From contig NZ_CP053442.1 of assembly GCF_000769405.2 (NCBI RefSeq), positions 124,001-188,000 of the forward strand: a DNA stretch of 64,000 bases. Direction: 5' to 3'. Each line of letters starts with the position of its first letter. The stretch's first letter is position 1. This document shows, in pieces, positions 53,623-63,990 of the stretch. Under the pieces are notes generated by a model. The model worked only from the letters and a program-made list of their open reading frames with translations. It was not told the origin of the DNA and did not search any database. Position numbers and translations under genes: made by a program. Source of the stretch: Rhizobium brockwellii (GTDB taxonomy: Bacteria; Pseudomonadota; Alphaproteobacteria; Rhizobiales; Rhizobiaceae).

Positions 53623-54612
53623 TCATGCTGCAGCTCTTCGCCGAATAGAATTCAAGGCGTACCAGTACTGTGGGCCGATCGTTTGCTTGCAGACCAACTT
53701 GATCCAGGGCAACGAATTTCGCACATCAGGAGAAACCTCCAATGCAAAACGCTGAATGGCCAAGGCCGTCGCAACGTCGAAGTTGTTGAATGCGATGCCA
53801 GCCAGTCGAAGCGCCTGTTTTCCGAGATCTCTGGCAAGAAAGCGTCGTAACATCTTATCTTTCCGGAGGCTGTCGGGCGCTTGGCTAAATAGGATATCAA
53901 AAGCCTTTTTTCTTTGTCGAAGGTCGGAAAGAATATTTTCTCCATAGTATTGCAGCGACATATTCGCAGCATGTTGGCGATATACTGCTTGATCAGCATT
54001 GATGAACCCTACGCCGGCATGTGATGCGAGACGCAGCCACATTTCCATATCGCCGGCATGCGGCAGTTCCTTGTTATAGCCGCCGACCTGCTTTTGCAGC
54101 GCCGTCCTCACGACAGCAGTCGGCGTTGGAACCAGATTCCTTGCTCCACTCAACCGCATGAATTGCCGGCCGGACAAGATCTGCAGGGGGTACACGTGAT
54201 TGTCGCCGAGAGGATCAGCGCGCTTGCTCACGCCATTTGGCTCAGCTATGAGCGCGTTCCCGAACACCAACCCCACATCCGGATAGTTGCGCATCAGCTC
54301 CGCCGAGCGGTCCAGCGCGCCCGGCAAAAGATAATCATCCGCAGAAAGAAGCAGGAATAAGTCACCGCCTGCCCAATCGATCCCCTCATTATAAGTGGCG
54401 ATGTGGCCCATGTTTGCCGCGTGCCGCCGATAGGTGACCCGCTGGTCGCGGGATGCCAGGGCCTTTCCGACTTCCGGCGTCTTATCTGGCGAGCAGTCAT
54501 CCAGAATGAGCACGCGCACATCGACACCCGCTTGCGAAAGCACGCTTTCAACGCATTCCTGCAAGAAATGGGAATAGTTATAGCAGGGAATTACGACATC
54601 AACACGTTGCAA
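53623..54612 (-). CDS. GT2-family glycosyltransferase
   Basis: 329 aa. 'VDVVIPCYNYSHFLQECVESVLSQ' and 'VLILDDCSPDKTPEV' are the GT-A nucleotide-binding start; 'LFLLLSADDYLLPGALD' carries the DxD-like metal site (SADD), and 'MEMWLRLASHAG' is the ED-type acceptor/catalytic region. The C-terminus is a helical extension. It adds a sugar to the undecaprenyl-linked repeat. It is alone on the minus strand between the regulator's terminator and the next glycosyltransferase (216 bp). Confidence 0.9.
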   Translation of the reverse strand: MQRVDVVIPCYNYSHFLQECVESVLSQAGVDVRVLILDDCSPDKTPEVGKALASRDQRVTYRRHAANMGHIATYNEGIDWAGGDLFLLLSADDYLLPGALDRSAELMRNYPDVGLVFGNALIAEPNGVSKRADPLGDNHVYPLQILSGRQFMRLSGARNLVPTPTAVVRTALQKQVGGYNKELPHAGDMEMWLRLASHAGVGFINADQAVYRQHAANMSLQYYGENILSDLRQRKKAFDILFSQAPDSLRKDKMLRRFLARDLGKQALRLAGIAFNNFDVATALAIQRFALEVSPDVRNSLPWIKLVCKQTIGPQYWYALNSIRRRAAA

Positions 54613-54828
54613 ACTTCTTCCTCCGTACGCACAGCGTCACTCTTGATTTGACAGATCTTCCGGACGCGGCATCGTTTCGTTGCTATGCACTATTAGTTTT
54701 CCGATTCATTCTCGCAGGCGTTGAGAGATGTTTTCGCCTGGCTGATTTCGCGCGCGACCAGACCGTCCCCAACAAGGCGGACCAAGCAGAAAGACGGGAG
54801 ATGAGAGGCTCGGCAAGACTTTCGGTAC

Positions 54829-55638
54829 TCATGTTTTGGCGCCGAGATAAGAGTAGGGGGAAAGCCTTGACAGCGTATATTGACCGACTAGCTTTGCTAC
54901 CGTGCGTCGCCTGAGCGGAAAGCCGAAATCCTGCCAGATGCGCCAGCGGTCCTGGGCCGGGAGAGACTTGAACCAGTAGTACGGCTGGTCGGTGAACGCG
55001 AGGGTCTTGCTACCCGCAGGGACAGGTTCTCCCATTCGCTTGTAATCGGCTTCCCAAGTCGTCCGGTAGCATATCGTCGCGGTCGGTTCATGAGAGCGCG
55101 ACAGCCGAGAACTCCGGATAGAGCTCCAATAGACGGAATCTCCTACTGGATAGAGTTCCCTCGGCATGTGAGCCCAGCGCGCAATGATCGGCAGGCAAGG
55201 TCGCGTGAGAAATAAGCAGTTCGTATCCACGTGCGCATGACCGTCGCTTTTTGAGTCGTCGAACATGTAGCTGCCGTCCGCGCGGTGCATCGAACGTCTC
55301 GATGTGCAAACCGCAGCGCCGGTACGGCGGTGAAGTTCAAGCAGGCGCTGGATGTGGTCGGATCTGTACCAGTTGTCCGCATCGAGAAACGCCACCGCGT
55401 CATAGCCCTGGGCAAAGGCGCTGAGGCTGCCGATTACGCGAGCCATGTTGCCCGCGTCGCCGTGAGCATTCGGCAGGATGAAATGTTTTGCGCGCCAGCG
55501 ACCGACGACAGCGTTCGGAAACCCGTCGGCAACAAAAACATGGTCGCATGCAACGGTTTGGTCGAGAACGCTCGCCCGACACTGCTCAAGGAGCTCGTTA
55601 GGCTCCTTGTAGTATGGCGTAATAACGGCAACGCGCAT
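54829..55638 (-). CDS. Glycosyltransferase, GT-A fold (GT2-like)
   Basis: 269 aa. 'VAVITPYYKEPNELLEQCRASVLDQ' is the N-terminal fold, 'DAVAFLDADNWYRSDHIQRLLELH' contains the DxD motif (DAD), followed by 'HRADGSYMFDDSK' and 'ATICYRTTWEADYK'. It lacks membrane segments. Donor and acceptor are unknown; it is one of two adjacent GT2-type genes in the polysaccharide cluster, 128 bp downstream of the uxs gene. Confidence 0.85.
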   Translation of the reverse strand: MRVAVITPYYKEPNELLEQCRASVLDQTVACDHVFVADGFPNAVVGRWRAKHFILPNAHGDAGNMARVIGSLSAFAQGYDAVAFLDADNWYRSDHIQRLLELHRRTGAAVCTSRRSMHRADGSYMFDDSKSDGHAHVDTNCLFLTRPCLPIIARWAHMPRELYPVGDSVYWSSIRSSRLSRSHEPTATICYRTTWEADYKRMGEPVPAGSKTLAFTDQPYYWFKSLPAQDRWRIWQDFGFPLRRRTVAKLVGQYTLSRLSPYSYLGAKT

Positions 55639-55766
55639 GCTTCATGTCCTCATTGTTGTTTTGCGGCGATTTGCACGTCCGACGGTCGCCGCTCTTTTTG
55701 CAAACCGCGATTTGGGGCTCGGTTTATTGAAGAAACCAAGCCTTGTTTTCGCTTTGCCGGTTCTGT

Positions 55767-56819
55767 TCAGGTTCCCAAGGGCGCAGCTTGCGGAACAGGA
55801 AGGCCGACGGCCGGGGTGGGCAGATAGGTGTAGGCGCTTCGCGAGGACCGAACGCCAAGCGTGCTCTTGACTCCGCCAGAAAGCTTCCACTCGAAATACG
55901 CGATCGTTTTCTCGAGCCCCTCTCGCAGGTTCACCGTCGGCTGCCAACCAAGGTCCTGCATTGCGCGGCGGATGTCGGGCTTGCGCTGAGTCGGATCGTC
56001 CATCGGCAGAGGCTTGTAAACGATGCTTGATTTCGATCCCGTCATCTCGATGACCATTTCGGCCAGTTCCCGGACCTGGAATTCCCCCGGGTTACCGAGA
56101 TTGATCGGACCCGTAACGCCGGCCGGCGTGCCCATCAGGCGGATGAAGCCCTCAATCAGATCGTCTACGTAGCAGAAGGAGCGCGTTTGCGTGCCGTTGC
56201 CGAAGATGGTGATCGGCTCGTTTTGAAGCGCCTGAACGATGAAATTGGAGACGACGCGGCCATCATTGGTCTGCATGCGCGGCCCGTAAGTATTGAAGAT
56301 CCGCGCCACCCGGATTTCCACGCCATACTGACGATGATAGTCGAAGAACAACGTTTCGGCACACCGCTTGCCTTCGTCATAACATGCCCGCGGGCCGATG
56401 GGGTTGACACTGCCCCGATAGTCCTCCGGCTGCGGATGGACTGCCGGATCGCCGTAAACTTCGCTCGTGGAGGCCTGGAAGATCTTCGCCTTGGTGCGTT
56501 TGGCCAAGCCCAGCATATTGATGGCCCCGTGCACATTGGTCTTCACGGTCTGCACGGGATCGAATTGATAGTGGACGGGAGATGCCGGGCAGGCGAGGTT
56601 GTAGATCTCGTCGACCTCCACATAGAGCGGGAAGGTGATGTCGTGGCGGAGCACCTCAAAGCGGGAATCGTCGAGAAGGTGCAGTACATTGTCGCGCGAA
56701 CCGGTGTAATAATTGTCCACGCAGAGAACGTCATTGCCCTCTCGCAAAAGCCTTTCACATAAGAATGATCCCAGAAATCCGGTGCCGCCGGTTACCATAA
56801 CTCGCTTTTGTCCGTGCAT
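55767..56819 (-). CDS. uxs: UDP-glucuronate decarboxylase (UDP-xylose synthase)
   Basis: 350 aa extended SDR. '[20 protein letters not shown]' (GxxGxxG), '[26 protein letters not shown]', '[36 protein letters not shown]' with the Tyr and Lys of YxxxK in '[12 protein letters not shown]', and '[10 protein letters not shown]' are strongly diagnostic of UXS. It converts UDP-glucuronate to UDP-xylose and CO2 with bound NAD. The C-terminal 30 residues form an unusual Ser/Pro-rich tail. UDP-xylose would feed a xylose-containing polysaccharide. It lies downstream of the WbaP-like gene by 45 bp. Confidence 0.92.
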   Translation of the reverse strand: MHGQKRVMVTGGTGFLGSFLCERLLREGNDVLCVDNYYTGSRDNVLHLLDDSRFEVLRHDITFPLYVEVDEIYNLACPASPVHYQFDPVQTVKTNVHGAINMLGLAKRTKAKIFQASTSEVYGDPAVHPQPEDYRGSVNPIGPRACYDEGKRCAETLFFDYHRQYGVEIRVARIFNTYGPRMQTNDGRVVSNFIVQALQNEPITIFGNGTQTRSFCYVDDLIEGFIRLMGTPAGVTGPINLGNPGEFQVRELAEMVIEMTGSKSSIVYKPLPMDDPTQRKPDIRRAMQDLGWQPTVNLREGLEKTIAYFEWKLSGGVKSTLGVRSSRSAYTYLPTPAVGLPVPQAAPLGT

Positions 56820-56864
56820 TGGTGTGCTCCGTTGTTGACGGTTGCCTCGCGGAAGCGAGGATGG

Positions 56865-58352
56865 TTAGTAGGCTCCCCTGCGTTTGAAGACCGCAGGGAT
56901 TGTGCTGAGAAGAATTTGGCAGTCGAACCACAGCGACCGGTTGTCGATGTAGTATTCGTCGAGTTGCTGCTGCAGTTCGATATCCGCACTGCTTCGTTCG
57001 GATATTTGCCAAAGGCCCGTGAGCCCCGGCGTGACGGAACGGCGCTTGTCTCGAAATTCGCCGTCCATAGCCAGGAGGTGATATTCCGGAAACGGGCGCG
57101 GTCCGACGATGGCCATCTGGCCTGCAATGATGTTTGCCAATTGCGGCAGCTCGTCGATGCTCGAAGAGCGCAGCATATGGCCTATAACCGGAAGGACGCG
57201 CGGATCGTCCCTGAGCTTGAAATGGCTCAACCACTCGGCGCGCATGTTAGGATCGTCTCGGAAGAGTGCTTCAAGGCGCTGTTCGGCATCCTGATACATC
57301 GTCCTCAATTTCAGAACGTGCACCGGCTTGCCGGACCGCCCCTCCCTGGTGTGCCGGAAGAAGACGGGGCCTGGATCGATGGCATAGATTGCCGCCGCTG
57401 CAAACGCGATAAATGGCGCGACCACGATCGATGCAGGGATGGCGATTGCGAGATCGAGGATCCGGCGAACCAGGTCCGAGTTCACTGAACTCCTATCGTT
57501 GGTCAGGCGAATACCGATCTCTCCGCCGACATCAGCAGGTCGCAAACCGCTCACCTTGAAGCTCGGCGTGTCGGACAGCAAAATGACTTCGGCGAACTTC
57601 CGACGCATCGCCGCCAAATCGGGTGCAAGCGCGCCTGCGTCGCCCGCAATCACGGCAATGGATGGCCCGCCATCGGGCGATGCCGCCAAAGTATCGGAGG
57701 CCTCGGGCCTGATGCCATACTGCCAGTGGTTCTTGAAATGGGCCACGAGAGCGGGAGTAAGATTGGACCCCGCTATGACAGCCGCGCGTTCCCCCCAGAC
57801 TCCAAGTTTCCAGCACAGGCCCCGTGCAAGCCAATGCACAAATGGCTGAACAATCAGCCCGAGAGCGAGGAACCCAATGACGGCGAGCAGTAGTCGCTCC
57901 CCCTCCGGCAGGATAATTGCTCCGAACGCCGCCATGACAGCCACCTTGACGGCAGCTACAGTGCGCCGCCGCAGATGTTCGTGGTTGTGCAACCGATATC
58001 CAGGATAGAGGCCTGCCGATGCGTAAAGAATAATCGCGGCGAGTGCTGCGATCGTGAACGTACGCTCCGCTAGCGTACCCTCCAAACCGCTGGGCAGAAT
58101 GGACAGGACAACAAAATAGGCAATCAAATAGCCTGCAATGTCGCCGGCGACTAGGAAGGACGAGGTTGCAAGCCGAGGAAGCCGACGCCGTATTGCGACG
58201 GGCATATTCGGCCCTGCCCGGTCAAAACGATCGGCGGTCTTCGCTGCGATGGGCGGCACGGAACCTGCCGGAATCGCCCGCGCCGTCATGTCATTTGATG
58301 TGGCTGCCTTCGATGGGCCTGGTGTTATTGTTGGCGACGCAAATAAGGACAT
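56865..58352 (-). CDS. Undecaprenyl-phosphate sugar phosphotransferase, WbaP/ExoY-like
   Basis: 495 aa. An N-terminal part has several hydrophobic helices (about 65-180) and a central soluble domain. The C-terminal bacterial sugar-transferase domain (about 300-495) is 'RILDLAIAIPASIVVAPFIAFAAAAIYAIDPGPVFFRHTREG', then 'VHVLKLRTMYQDAE', 'SSIDELPQLANIIAGQMAIVGPRPFPEYH' and 'VTPGLTGLWQISERS'. It loads the first hexose-1-phosphate onto the lipid carrier, starting repeat-unit synthesis. It is followed at 7 bp upstream by the WecG-type transferase; the ATG at 58352 begins the family-typical cytoplasmic leader. Confidence 0.92.
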   Translation of the reverse strand: MSLFASPTITPGPSKAATSNDMTARAIPAGSVPPIAAKTADRFDRAGPNMPVAIRRRLPRLATSSFLVAGDIAGYLIAYFVVLSILPSGLEGTLAERTFTIAALAAIILYASAGLYPGYRLHNHEHLRRRTVAAVKVAVMAAFGAIILPEGERLLLAVIGFLALGLIVQPFVHWLARGLCWKLGVWGERAAVIAGSNLTPALVAHFKNHWQYGIRPEASDTLAASPDGGPSIAVIAGDAGALAPDLAAMRRKFAEVILLSDTPSFKVSGLRPADVGGEIGIRLTNDRSSVNSDLVRRILDLAIAIPASIVVAPFIAFAAAAIYAIDPGPVFFRHTREGRSGKPVHVLKLRTMYQDAEQRLEALFRDDPNMRAEWLSHFKLRDDPRVLPVIGHMLRSSSIDELPQLANIIAGQMAIVGPRPFPEYHLLAMDGEFRDKRRSVTPGLTGLWQISERSSADIELQQQLDEYYIDNRSLWFDCQILLSTIPAVFKRRGAY

Positions 58353-58359
58353 GATGGCT

Positions 58360-59226
58360 TTACACCTTTGCAGCTGCTGCTTTTGGCGCGCTTAATCCGA
58401 AAACCGCGTCTTCGATCGGAAACTTCCGAAGCCCCAGTCTCTGGAATGCCGTCAGTGAGATGAATGTCGGCACGACGAGCGCATAGCGACGCCACAGCCG
58501 TCGTGGCTCGCATAAAAGACGAAACGCCCATTCGAAGCCGCTTCGTTGAATGATCCTTGGAGCCTGCCGCTTGAGGCCGGCGTGGAAATCGAATGCGGCT
58601 CCGACACCGATGAGCATCGATGCTTCCAGCCTATCGCGCATGCGCGCCATCCAGAGTTCCTGCTTAGGACTGCTCAGCCCGACCCAGATGATATCGGCGC
58701 CCGATCGATTGAGCCGGTCAGCAATCTCGGTTTCCTCCCGCGTCGACAGTTTGCGAAAAGGTGGCGCATAGGAGCCGACGATCCGTGCTTGCGGAAATTT
58801 TGCGAGAAGGCGCGCCCGCAGTTGTTCGAGCGTTTCGTCCGTTGCGCCATAAAGGAAGTGGCGCAAACCCCTGGAGCTTCCGGCATCGAAAACGGATAGC
58901 ATGAGATCTGGTCCATAGACCCTGTCGCTTTCGGCATGGCCTGCACGCTTCAATGCCCATACCAACGGCATACCGTCGGGTGTCACGAGGAACGCACGAT
59001 TATGTATCGACCGAAGCTCGGGATCATCTTGGCATCGGACGATACCGTGTGCGTCGCGAACGCAAACATATTCCTTCCTGCCGTCTTCGATCGCTTTCTG
59101 AATAATTCCAGTCGCGCTTTTCAGGTTAACTGCCGAAACGCGAACACCAAGGACATTCGTCCATTCCGACGAACCCTTAGGATGAAGAACTGAAGTTTGG
59201 CTGCTGCCTGCTGGTTGCTTTCCCAT
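58360..59226 (-). CDS. WecG/TagA/CpsF-family glycosyltransferase
   Basis: 288 aa. 'FLVTPDGMPLVWALKRAGHAESDRVYGPDLM' and 'IVGSYAPPFRKLSTREETEIADRLNRSGADIIWVGLSSPKQELWM' are the family's GT26 motifs; a short hydrophobic C-terminal helix may tie it to the membrane. It transfers a sugar (ManNAcA- or galactose-type in homologues) to the undecaprenyl-linked acceptor. It is 7 bp upstream of the WbaP-like gene, probably one transcript. Confidence 0.9.
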   Translation of the reverse strand: MGKQPAGSSQTSVLHPKGSSEWTNVLGVRVSAVNLKSATGIIQKAIEDGRKEYVCVRDAHGIVRCQDDPELRSIHNRAFLVTPDGMPLVWALKRAGHAESDRVYGPDLMLSVFDAGSSRGLRHFLYGATDETLEQLRARLLAKFPQARIVGSYAPPFRKLSTREETEIADRLNRSGADIIWVGLSSPKQELWMARMRDRLEASMLIGVGAAFDFHAGLKRQAPRIIQRSGFEWAFRLLCEPRRLWRRYALVVPTFISLTAFQRLGLRKFPIEDAVFGLSAPKAAAAKV

Positions 59227-59949
59227 GACCTATGCTTTCGCGATCGAAACTGTCATCAGAATATCCCGGCAGACCGATTGCCTCCATACTTGCCGCTCCA
59301 GCTATTGGACGTAGAAGAGATTTCAACTTTACGTCTTACGCCACCACGACGTACAATATTCGAAGTAAGTCTATGTACCCCACAGCTTACCACGTTGCTC
59401 TTTTTGATGACCGTTGGCCCGAAATAACGCTTCGACCCGCGCCGCGCGGCGGAAGCTCTTCACTCCAGCGCGATCAAAGCTAGTGACGTTTGAGCGCGAT
59501 CAGAACTGGGCAGAGGGAGACATGGTCATTCCAACAGGCGAGATGAAAGGCCCGGCTGGGGAGCGTTCAGAGATGTCCGACAGAACCAACAAGTTGCGGC
59601 GAGATCTTGGTTCCAACGGCTGTGTGCATAGTCATCAGGGAATTCCTGAGCTACCCCTGAGCAGATGGAACGCTTGAGCCTTGCAAGTTCTTCGAACGAA
59701 TCTGGCTGCGGCTTCGCTTGGACGGCCACAAGGCCTTCACCTCGACGCGATCATTTATTCGGCGGCTCGCCAGCCCCTCGACCGCGTCGCAGTTTTCAAG
59801 ACTTTTGGTCCGTCTGATGCGTGGACCCATCCCTCTGTCGAGGGCGACTGCAATCGCCATCTTGAAATTTGCTGAACGCCTAGTACAGCGGCGCTGAGAC
59901 AGCGTGCCGATAGTATTGCCCCGCTCATTATCGGGAACCTGCCCCACCG
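59227..59949. other. Intergenic region between polysaccharide operons
   Basis: 723 bp. Several short open frames exist, such as 59414-59677, but none has convincing ribosome site or composition. I see no RNA gene, repeat or operator I can support. Confidence 0.5.
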
Positions 59950-62076
59950 TTACTCGTGCGGCGCGACTATGCTTCCGGTGTCCGCCCCAGCCTTCTGAAG
60001 ATCTCCCAGACTGCCAAATTCTCCCGAACGCATCATTCCCGGATTTATCCTGAAGCTTTTGTTGTTCAAGTTGCCGCTGTAGCGGTTGCGCGCGAATTGC
60101 ACAAATCCAAGCCCAAGATCGGGAGTGTTGACATACGCTACAATGCCGCTCTCATTGTTAACCGACACAACATTCTCCTCAATACGATTAGGACGCGCCC
60201 ATGGTGGACGCCAACCTCTGCCGGTACCAATATCGACGCGAAAAGCCGCGCCCGATCCGTGTGTGATGACGTTTCCCGCCACCAGGTTGCTCCAACCGCC
60301 GTTGATACCGATCGCCGCGACATTGCCCGAGAGCGTATTTCCCTCGATACGCAGCCCGCTCGCCTTCCCATCCGTATAGATTGCCCAGCTGATAGGAGAC
60401 GGCCATTCGCTGGTGTTCTCATATCCGGGAGGCCAGAAGGTCCCATCGACCCTGTTCATCAGATGACCGGTCCCGGTCACAAGATTGAAGCGGATGGTGC
60501 TGTTCAAAGGGTCGCCCTGCTCGCCCATCATCTTGATGGCGCCGCCATCTGCGGTCTGCTGATTGGCGTTGCGGATCTCATTATGCTCGATGACAGCGTT
60601 GTAGACAGCGTCGTTAGAACCCCATAGCGAACCGCCGGCGATTCCGAACTGCGCCGTGTTTTCGATCAGGTTGTTGGCGATCCTGACGTTGTCAGCCGCC
60701 TGGAACCATATTCCGGCGGTTTCAATGTAAACCTTTCCGATGTCATGGATATGGTTTGAAAGGATCCTGGAGCCGTTCGACTTGCCGAACGTGCCGTAAT
60801 TTGTGCCGACGTAAATCCCGTTGCCAGCCACATCAGCAATCACATTGCCGGCAATCAACGCATCCTTGCTTTCCGTCACATGGACCCCGACGCCGACATT
60901 CTCGATGCTGTTGCCGAGAATCTTGACACCATCAGCGTGTTCGATCCGTATGGCGCCAAATCCTCTGGTTTCCGTGTAGAACTTGCCGCTGCCGTCAGGA
61001 GCTCCATCTCTAAACTCGAGCCCTGATACGACCATCCCACTGGCCCCATCCAATTTGAAGAATGTCGGCAGAATGCCAGCAACGACCACGGAATCGGGTA
61101 ACGACTGATCGACAGGGATATAATGAAGCTGGCCGGCGACAAGGTCGTACCACCACTCTCCGGGAGCATCGAGCAAGCCCTTGGCTCCGGTTAGGAAATA
61201 GCGGCTGCCTTCTGCGGTAAAGAAATAGCCCGTGCCTTTCGTATGGATAGTCCGGCCGGCGCCATCGATGGATATGACTGGAAGCGTATCGTTGCCCCAC
61301 TGGCTTCCGGGTTGATACCCCCCAACGATGTCCACGACCAGTCCACTCGTATCACCCATTACCGGAAGATCGCCGGCATGGAAACAGAAGCGCGTGTTTC
61401 CTTCCCACATGTCGATGGCAGGGTTGCATTTTGCGGCAAACAGCCATCCCTTGTGTGGATCGCCATCAGCGGGAGCATTGGGAAATCGAGCCCGAGTTTG
61501 GCGTATCCCATTGACGAAAAGGTCACCGACCGCTTCATCCGGCGGCAATTTCAGCGGCGCCCTCCAGCGACCATCGGCCTCCTGCGCCCAGTTGCGCACG
61601 CGTTGCCCCCCATGCAAAATCGGCGCCTCATTGCATCTTGACGTGACGATCAAGCCCTTATCGCGGGAGTCAAAGACGATCGGCCGAGCAAGGTAGTAAT
61701 CGCCCTTACCCAAAGCGATTGTGTTGGTGCCGCTCTTCTCACGGGCAGCATCACGGGCTCTTTCGATGCTGGCGAAAGGGCCGTCGCCGCCCTGCTCATC
61801 TGCGGACGGCAGGAGGCCACTCCAGGTATCCTTGCCATCGGGAGAAACGTAAAATATCGTCCGCGCCCCGGTGCTGCTGCTCAATATGTCGCTTAAAGAA
61901 GTCCCATCCAACTTGGCTGACAACGTCGCGGAAGCTTCCGCGCAGGTCGCCTCCCTGACGAGCATCTGCAGGCGCTCGGACGCATCTATCTCTGTCCCTA
62001 CTGGAGCCGGATTGCCGGACTGCGGAAAGAGAATGACAGGCAAAATGCTCAGGATCTGTCCAAAACGTCGCCTCAT
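59950..62076 (-). CDS. Exported right-handed parallel beta-helix protein
   Basis: 708 aa. N-terminal signal peptide 'MRRRFGQILSILPVILFPQ'. An N-terminal part 'TIFYVSPDGKDTWSGLLPSADEQGGDGPFASIERARDAAREK' is typical of DUF1565/pectate-lyase-like proteins; then come repeated coils such as 'VKILGNSIENVGVGVHVTESKDALIAGNVIADVAGNGIYVG' and 'NRIEENVVSVNNESGIVAYV' (about 380-680), the Asn-ladder pattern of the parallel beta-helix (PF13229). Probably a polysaccharide lyase/epimerase or binding protein acting on the exported polymer. Its start overlaps the polymerase stop (ATGA 62073-62076). Confidence 0.88.
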   Translation of the reverse strand: MRRRFGQILSILPVILFPQSGNPAPVGTEIDASERLQMLVREATCAEASATLSAKLDGTSLSDILSSSTGARTIFYVSPDGKDTWSGLLPSADEQGGDGPFASIERARDAAREKSGTNTIALGKGDYYLARPIVFDSRDKGLIVTSRCNEAPILHGGQRVRNWAQEADGRWRAPLKLPPDEAVGDLFVNGIRQTRARFPNAPADGDPHKGWLFAAKCNPAIDMWEGNTRFCFHAGDLPVMGDTSGLVVDIVGGYQPGSQWGNDTLPVISIDGAGRTIHTKGTGYFFTAEGSRYFLTGAKGLLDAPGEWWYDLVAGQLHYIPVDQSLPDSVVVAGILPTFFKLDGASGMVVSGLEFRDGAPDGSGKFYTETRGFGAIRIEHADGVKILGNSIENVGVGVHVTESKDALIAGNVIADVAGNGIYVGTNYGTFGKSNGSRILSNHIHDIGKVYIETAGIWFQAADNVRIANNLIENTAQFGIAGGSLWGSNDAVYNAVIEHNEIRNANQQTADGGAIKMMGEQGDPLNSTIRFNLVTGTGHLMNRVDGTFWPPGYENTSEWPSPISWAIYTDGKASGLRIEGNTLSGNVAAIGINGGWSNLVAGNVITHGSGAAFRVDIGTGRGWRPPWARPNRIEENVVSVNNESGIVAYVNTPDLGLGFVQFARNRYSGNLNNKSFRINPGMMRSGEFGSLGDLQKAGADTGSIVAPHE

Positions 62077-63392
62077 GATGTCTGCAGCCCGCTTGTAAGA
62101 CCTCGCGAGGGCCCCTGCCGATGCGGCGAACGGCTGATCGATACGACGGGCGCGTACAGCGAAAACATGATGATGGCTGTAGTAAACAGAATGAAGATGG
62201 TGTCATTCTGAGCGAAAAAAATGCTCTCGGTCAGGTTCATCACCAAAATCATGATCGTCAAGACATTGAGCCAGAGCCACCCGTACTGCGGATCATGACA
62301 TTGAAGGACCGCACCCTGGCGGATTGCATGGAGAAGCAACAGAACAAACGGAACCATTCCCATTATTCCAAAGCTCAACAAGATATCGCGGTATCCATTA
62401 TGCGCGTGGGGCGCCGGCCATCCAATCTTTAACCACATGCGTGTCGCTTCGGGGTTCGCGGTTGTCCAGAAAGCCTGGTAGCCGTAGCCAAACATCCAAC
62501 GATCGGATATTTCGCGATCAACCAGTTCCCACAATGGCACCCGACCCGTCAGAGTCGCGTCCTTGCCGAGTGCTTCAAGGGCCGGAACCAGGAATTCGTG
62601 AAGCGAAATCAGAATGCCAAGAGACAGTTGGACGAAAAACAGAACGATGACGACGCGGCCAATGCTACTGCTTCTTTGCAGGAGGGAATAAAAGCCGATC
62701 AGGCAATACGCCACCGACGTTGCAATGGTCGCGGTCATCGATCCGGAGCTTGCAAGGCAGATCACGCCCGCTGCCAACACGATGAACGCGGTTCGCCGCA
62801 AGCCGAGCGTCCCGTCGATCAGCACGGCCGTTGCCACCAAGATCATTAGAGACGCGTACCAGCCCAGGACGTTCTTGTGGATGAAGATGCCCCGCATAGT
62901 GCCATCCGGCATGGTGGCGAGGCTTGGTGACACCACTGACATAACCACACTGAGGACGATACAGGCCCCAAGGGTCACAAATACCAGGAACAGCAACTGC
63001 CTTGGCGTGAAACGTATCGCCAGGACATAGGAAAGAAGCACGCAAAACAAAAGGCCGATTGCGCGCCTCAAGGTCGTTGGAGGTGCTATTGACCATAGGG
63101 TGGACAAAAACGGCAGGACAAGGATCGCGGGAACAATAAGATTTCGCCTGAGCGCCGTTAGAAATTGCGGAAAATTGCGTATCAGGATCACGATTGTAAA
63201 TACATACACAGGAAAGCAAGGAAGACGCAGTATAGATTTGGCAGATTCGCTGAGCGTTCCGTCCGCATCTGACAGGATAAGCGGCAGCAAAGCGCCCGCC
63301 TGAAAGAAAAGGGATATGCCGGCGCCCCAGCATTCTATGGTCCGCCAACTGATGGTTGGTCCGCTGGCAGTTCCGAGGCTATCTACTCTCAT
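62073..63392 (-). CDS. O-antigen ligase/polymerase, Wzy/ExoQ-like
   Basis: 439 aa multi-spanning membrane protein, with hydrophobic stretches throughout. The periplasmic loop between late helices contains 'LTGRVPLWELVDREISDRWMFGYGYQAFW', a pattern of ExoQ/Wzy_C-type proteins ('TGR...W'), and 'HNGYRDILLSFGIMGM' follows. It polymerises or transfers repeat units in the periplasm. Start at ATG 63392 is taken over an upstream frame of 33 codons that lacks a hydrophobic pattern. The stop overlaps the beta-helix gene start, so the two are coupled. Confidence 0.88.
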   Translation of the reverse strand: MRVDSLGTASGPTISWRTIECWGAGISLFFQAGALLPLILSDADGTLSESAKSILRLPCFPVYVFTIVILIRNFPQFLTALRRNLIVPAILVLPFLSTLWSIAPPTTLRRAIGLLFCVLLSYVLAIRFTPRQLLFLVFVTLGACIVLSVVMSVVSPSLATMPDGTMRGIFIHKNVLGWYASLMILVATAVLIDGTLGLRRTAFIVLAAGVICLASSGSMTATIATSVAYCLIGFYSLLQRSSSIGRVVIVLFFVQLSLGILISLHEFLVPALEALGKDATLTGRVPLWELVDREISDRWMFGYGYQAFWTTANPEATRMWLKIGWPAPHAHNGYRDILLSFGIMGMVPFVLLLLHAIRQGAVLQCHDPQYGWLWLNVLTIMILVMNLTESIFFAQNDTIFILFTTAIIMFSLYAPVVSISRSPHRQGPSRGLTSGLQTS

Positions 63393-63786
63393 TATCCGTC
63401 CCGACTGACTTGAAAGACAAGCGACTGTTGATCGCGGCAGATCAAAAAAACAGATGTCGGCATTCGTGCTGCACTGCTTCCAAGCAACCATTCAACCACA
63501 TCCGCCGTCAACCTGTCCTAGTGAAGGGCGGGCTACGCCCAATGCACCTTCGCTCCACCTAAAGACTATGGTGTGCGTAAGCTTTCAGCCGGCAATTAGC
63601 CAAAAGACGGGTCTTCATGTCACCGGATTGCCCTTAAGAGCAGATGTTGCGCATGTCCGTTCACCGGTACCGTGGCAACGAATGTCTTGTGAAGCGTGGT
63701 GGGTAAGCCGCGGTTCCGCTGGAATGAGGCAACAATTCTGACAGAGGCCCTCTCTGCAGTCGAAGCCTGGAAGGTTTAGGATTTCT
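63393..63786. other. Upstream region of the polymerase operon
   Basis: 394 bp without a supportable gene; presumably contains the wzy promoter. Nothing further was recognised. Confidence 0.4.
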
Positions 63787-63990
63787 ATGTTTCTGCGTCA
63801 TGATCCTAGTTCTCTATGCAACACGACGGGCGCCCTACTCGGCGTGGCGATCTCATCGGCTCTGTCCGGCCGACAAGGGGCTTTGGATGTCACCATCACC
63901 GAGGCTCCAAACCTCGATGGCCGCGTCAAGCTCGACGTCTCAAGCAACTTTGCGCTGCTCTACAGCGGTGCAACGCCGCAATCCGCCTGA
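63787..63990 (+). CDS. Small hypothetical ORF
   Basis: 67 codons from ATG 63787 to TGA 63988-63990, with a GGAAGG-like sequence 14 bases upstream. Third positions are C/G/T mixed and no known family is recognised. It may be a small protein or a fragment of a longer gene beyond the window. Low certainty. Confidence 0.3.
   Translation: MFLRHDPSSLCNTTGALLGVAISSALSGRQGALDVTITEAPNLDGRVKLDVSSNFALLYSGATPQSA

Noticed and set aside
59414..59677. An 87-codon plus-strand frame in the 723-bp intergenic region
   Set aside because: No clear ribosome site and no recognisable family; composition is mixed. Could be revisited with expression data.
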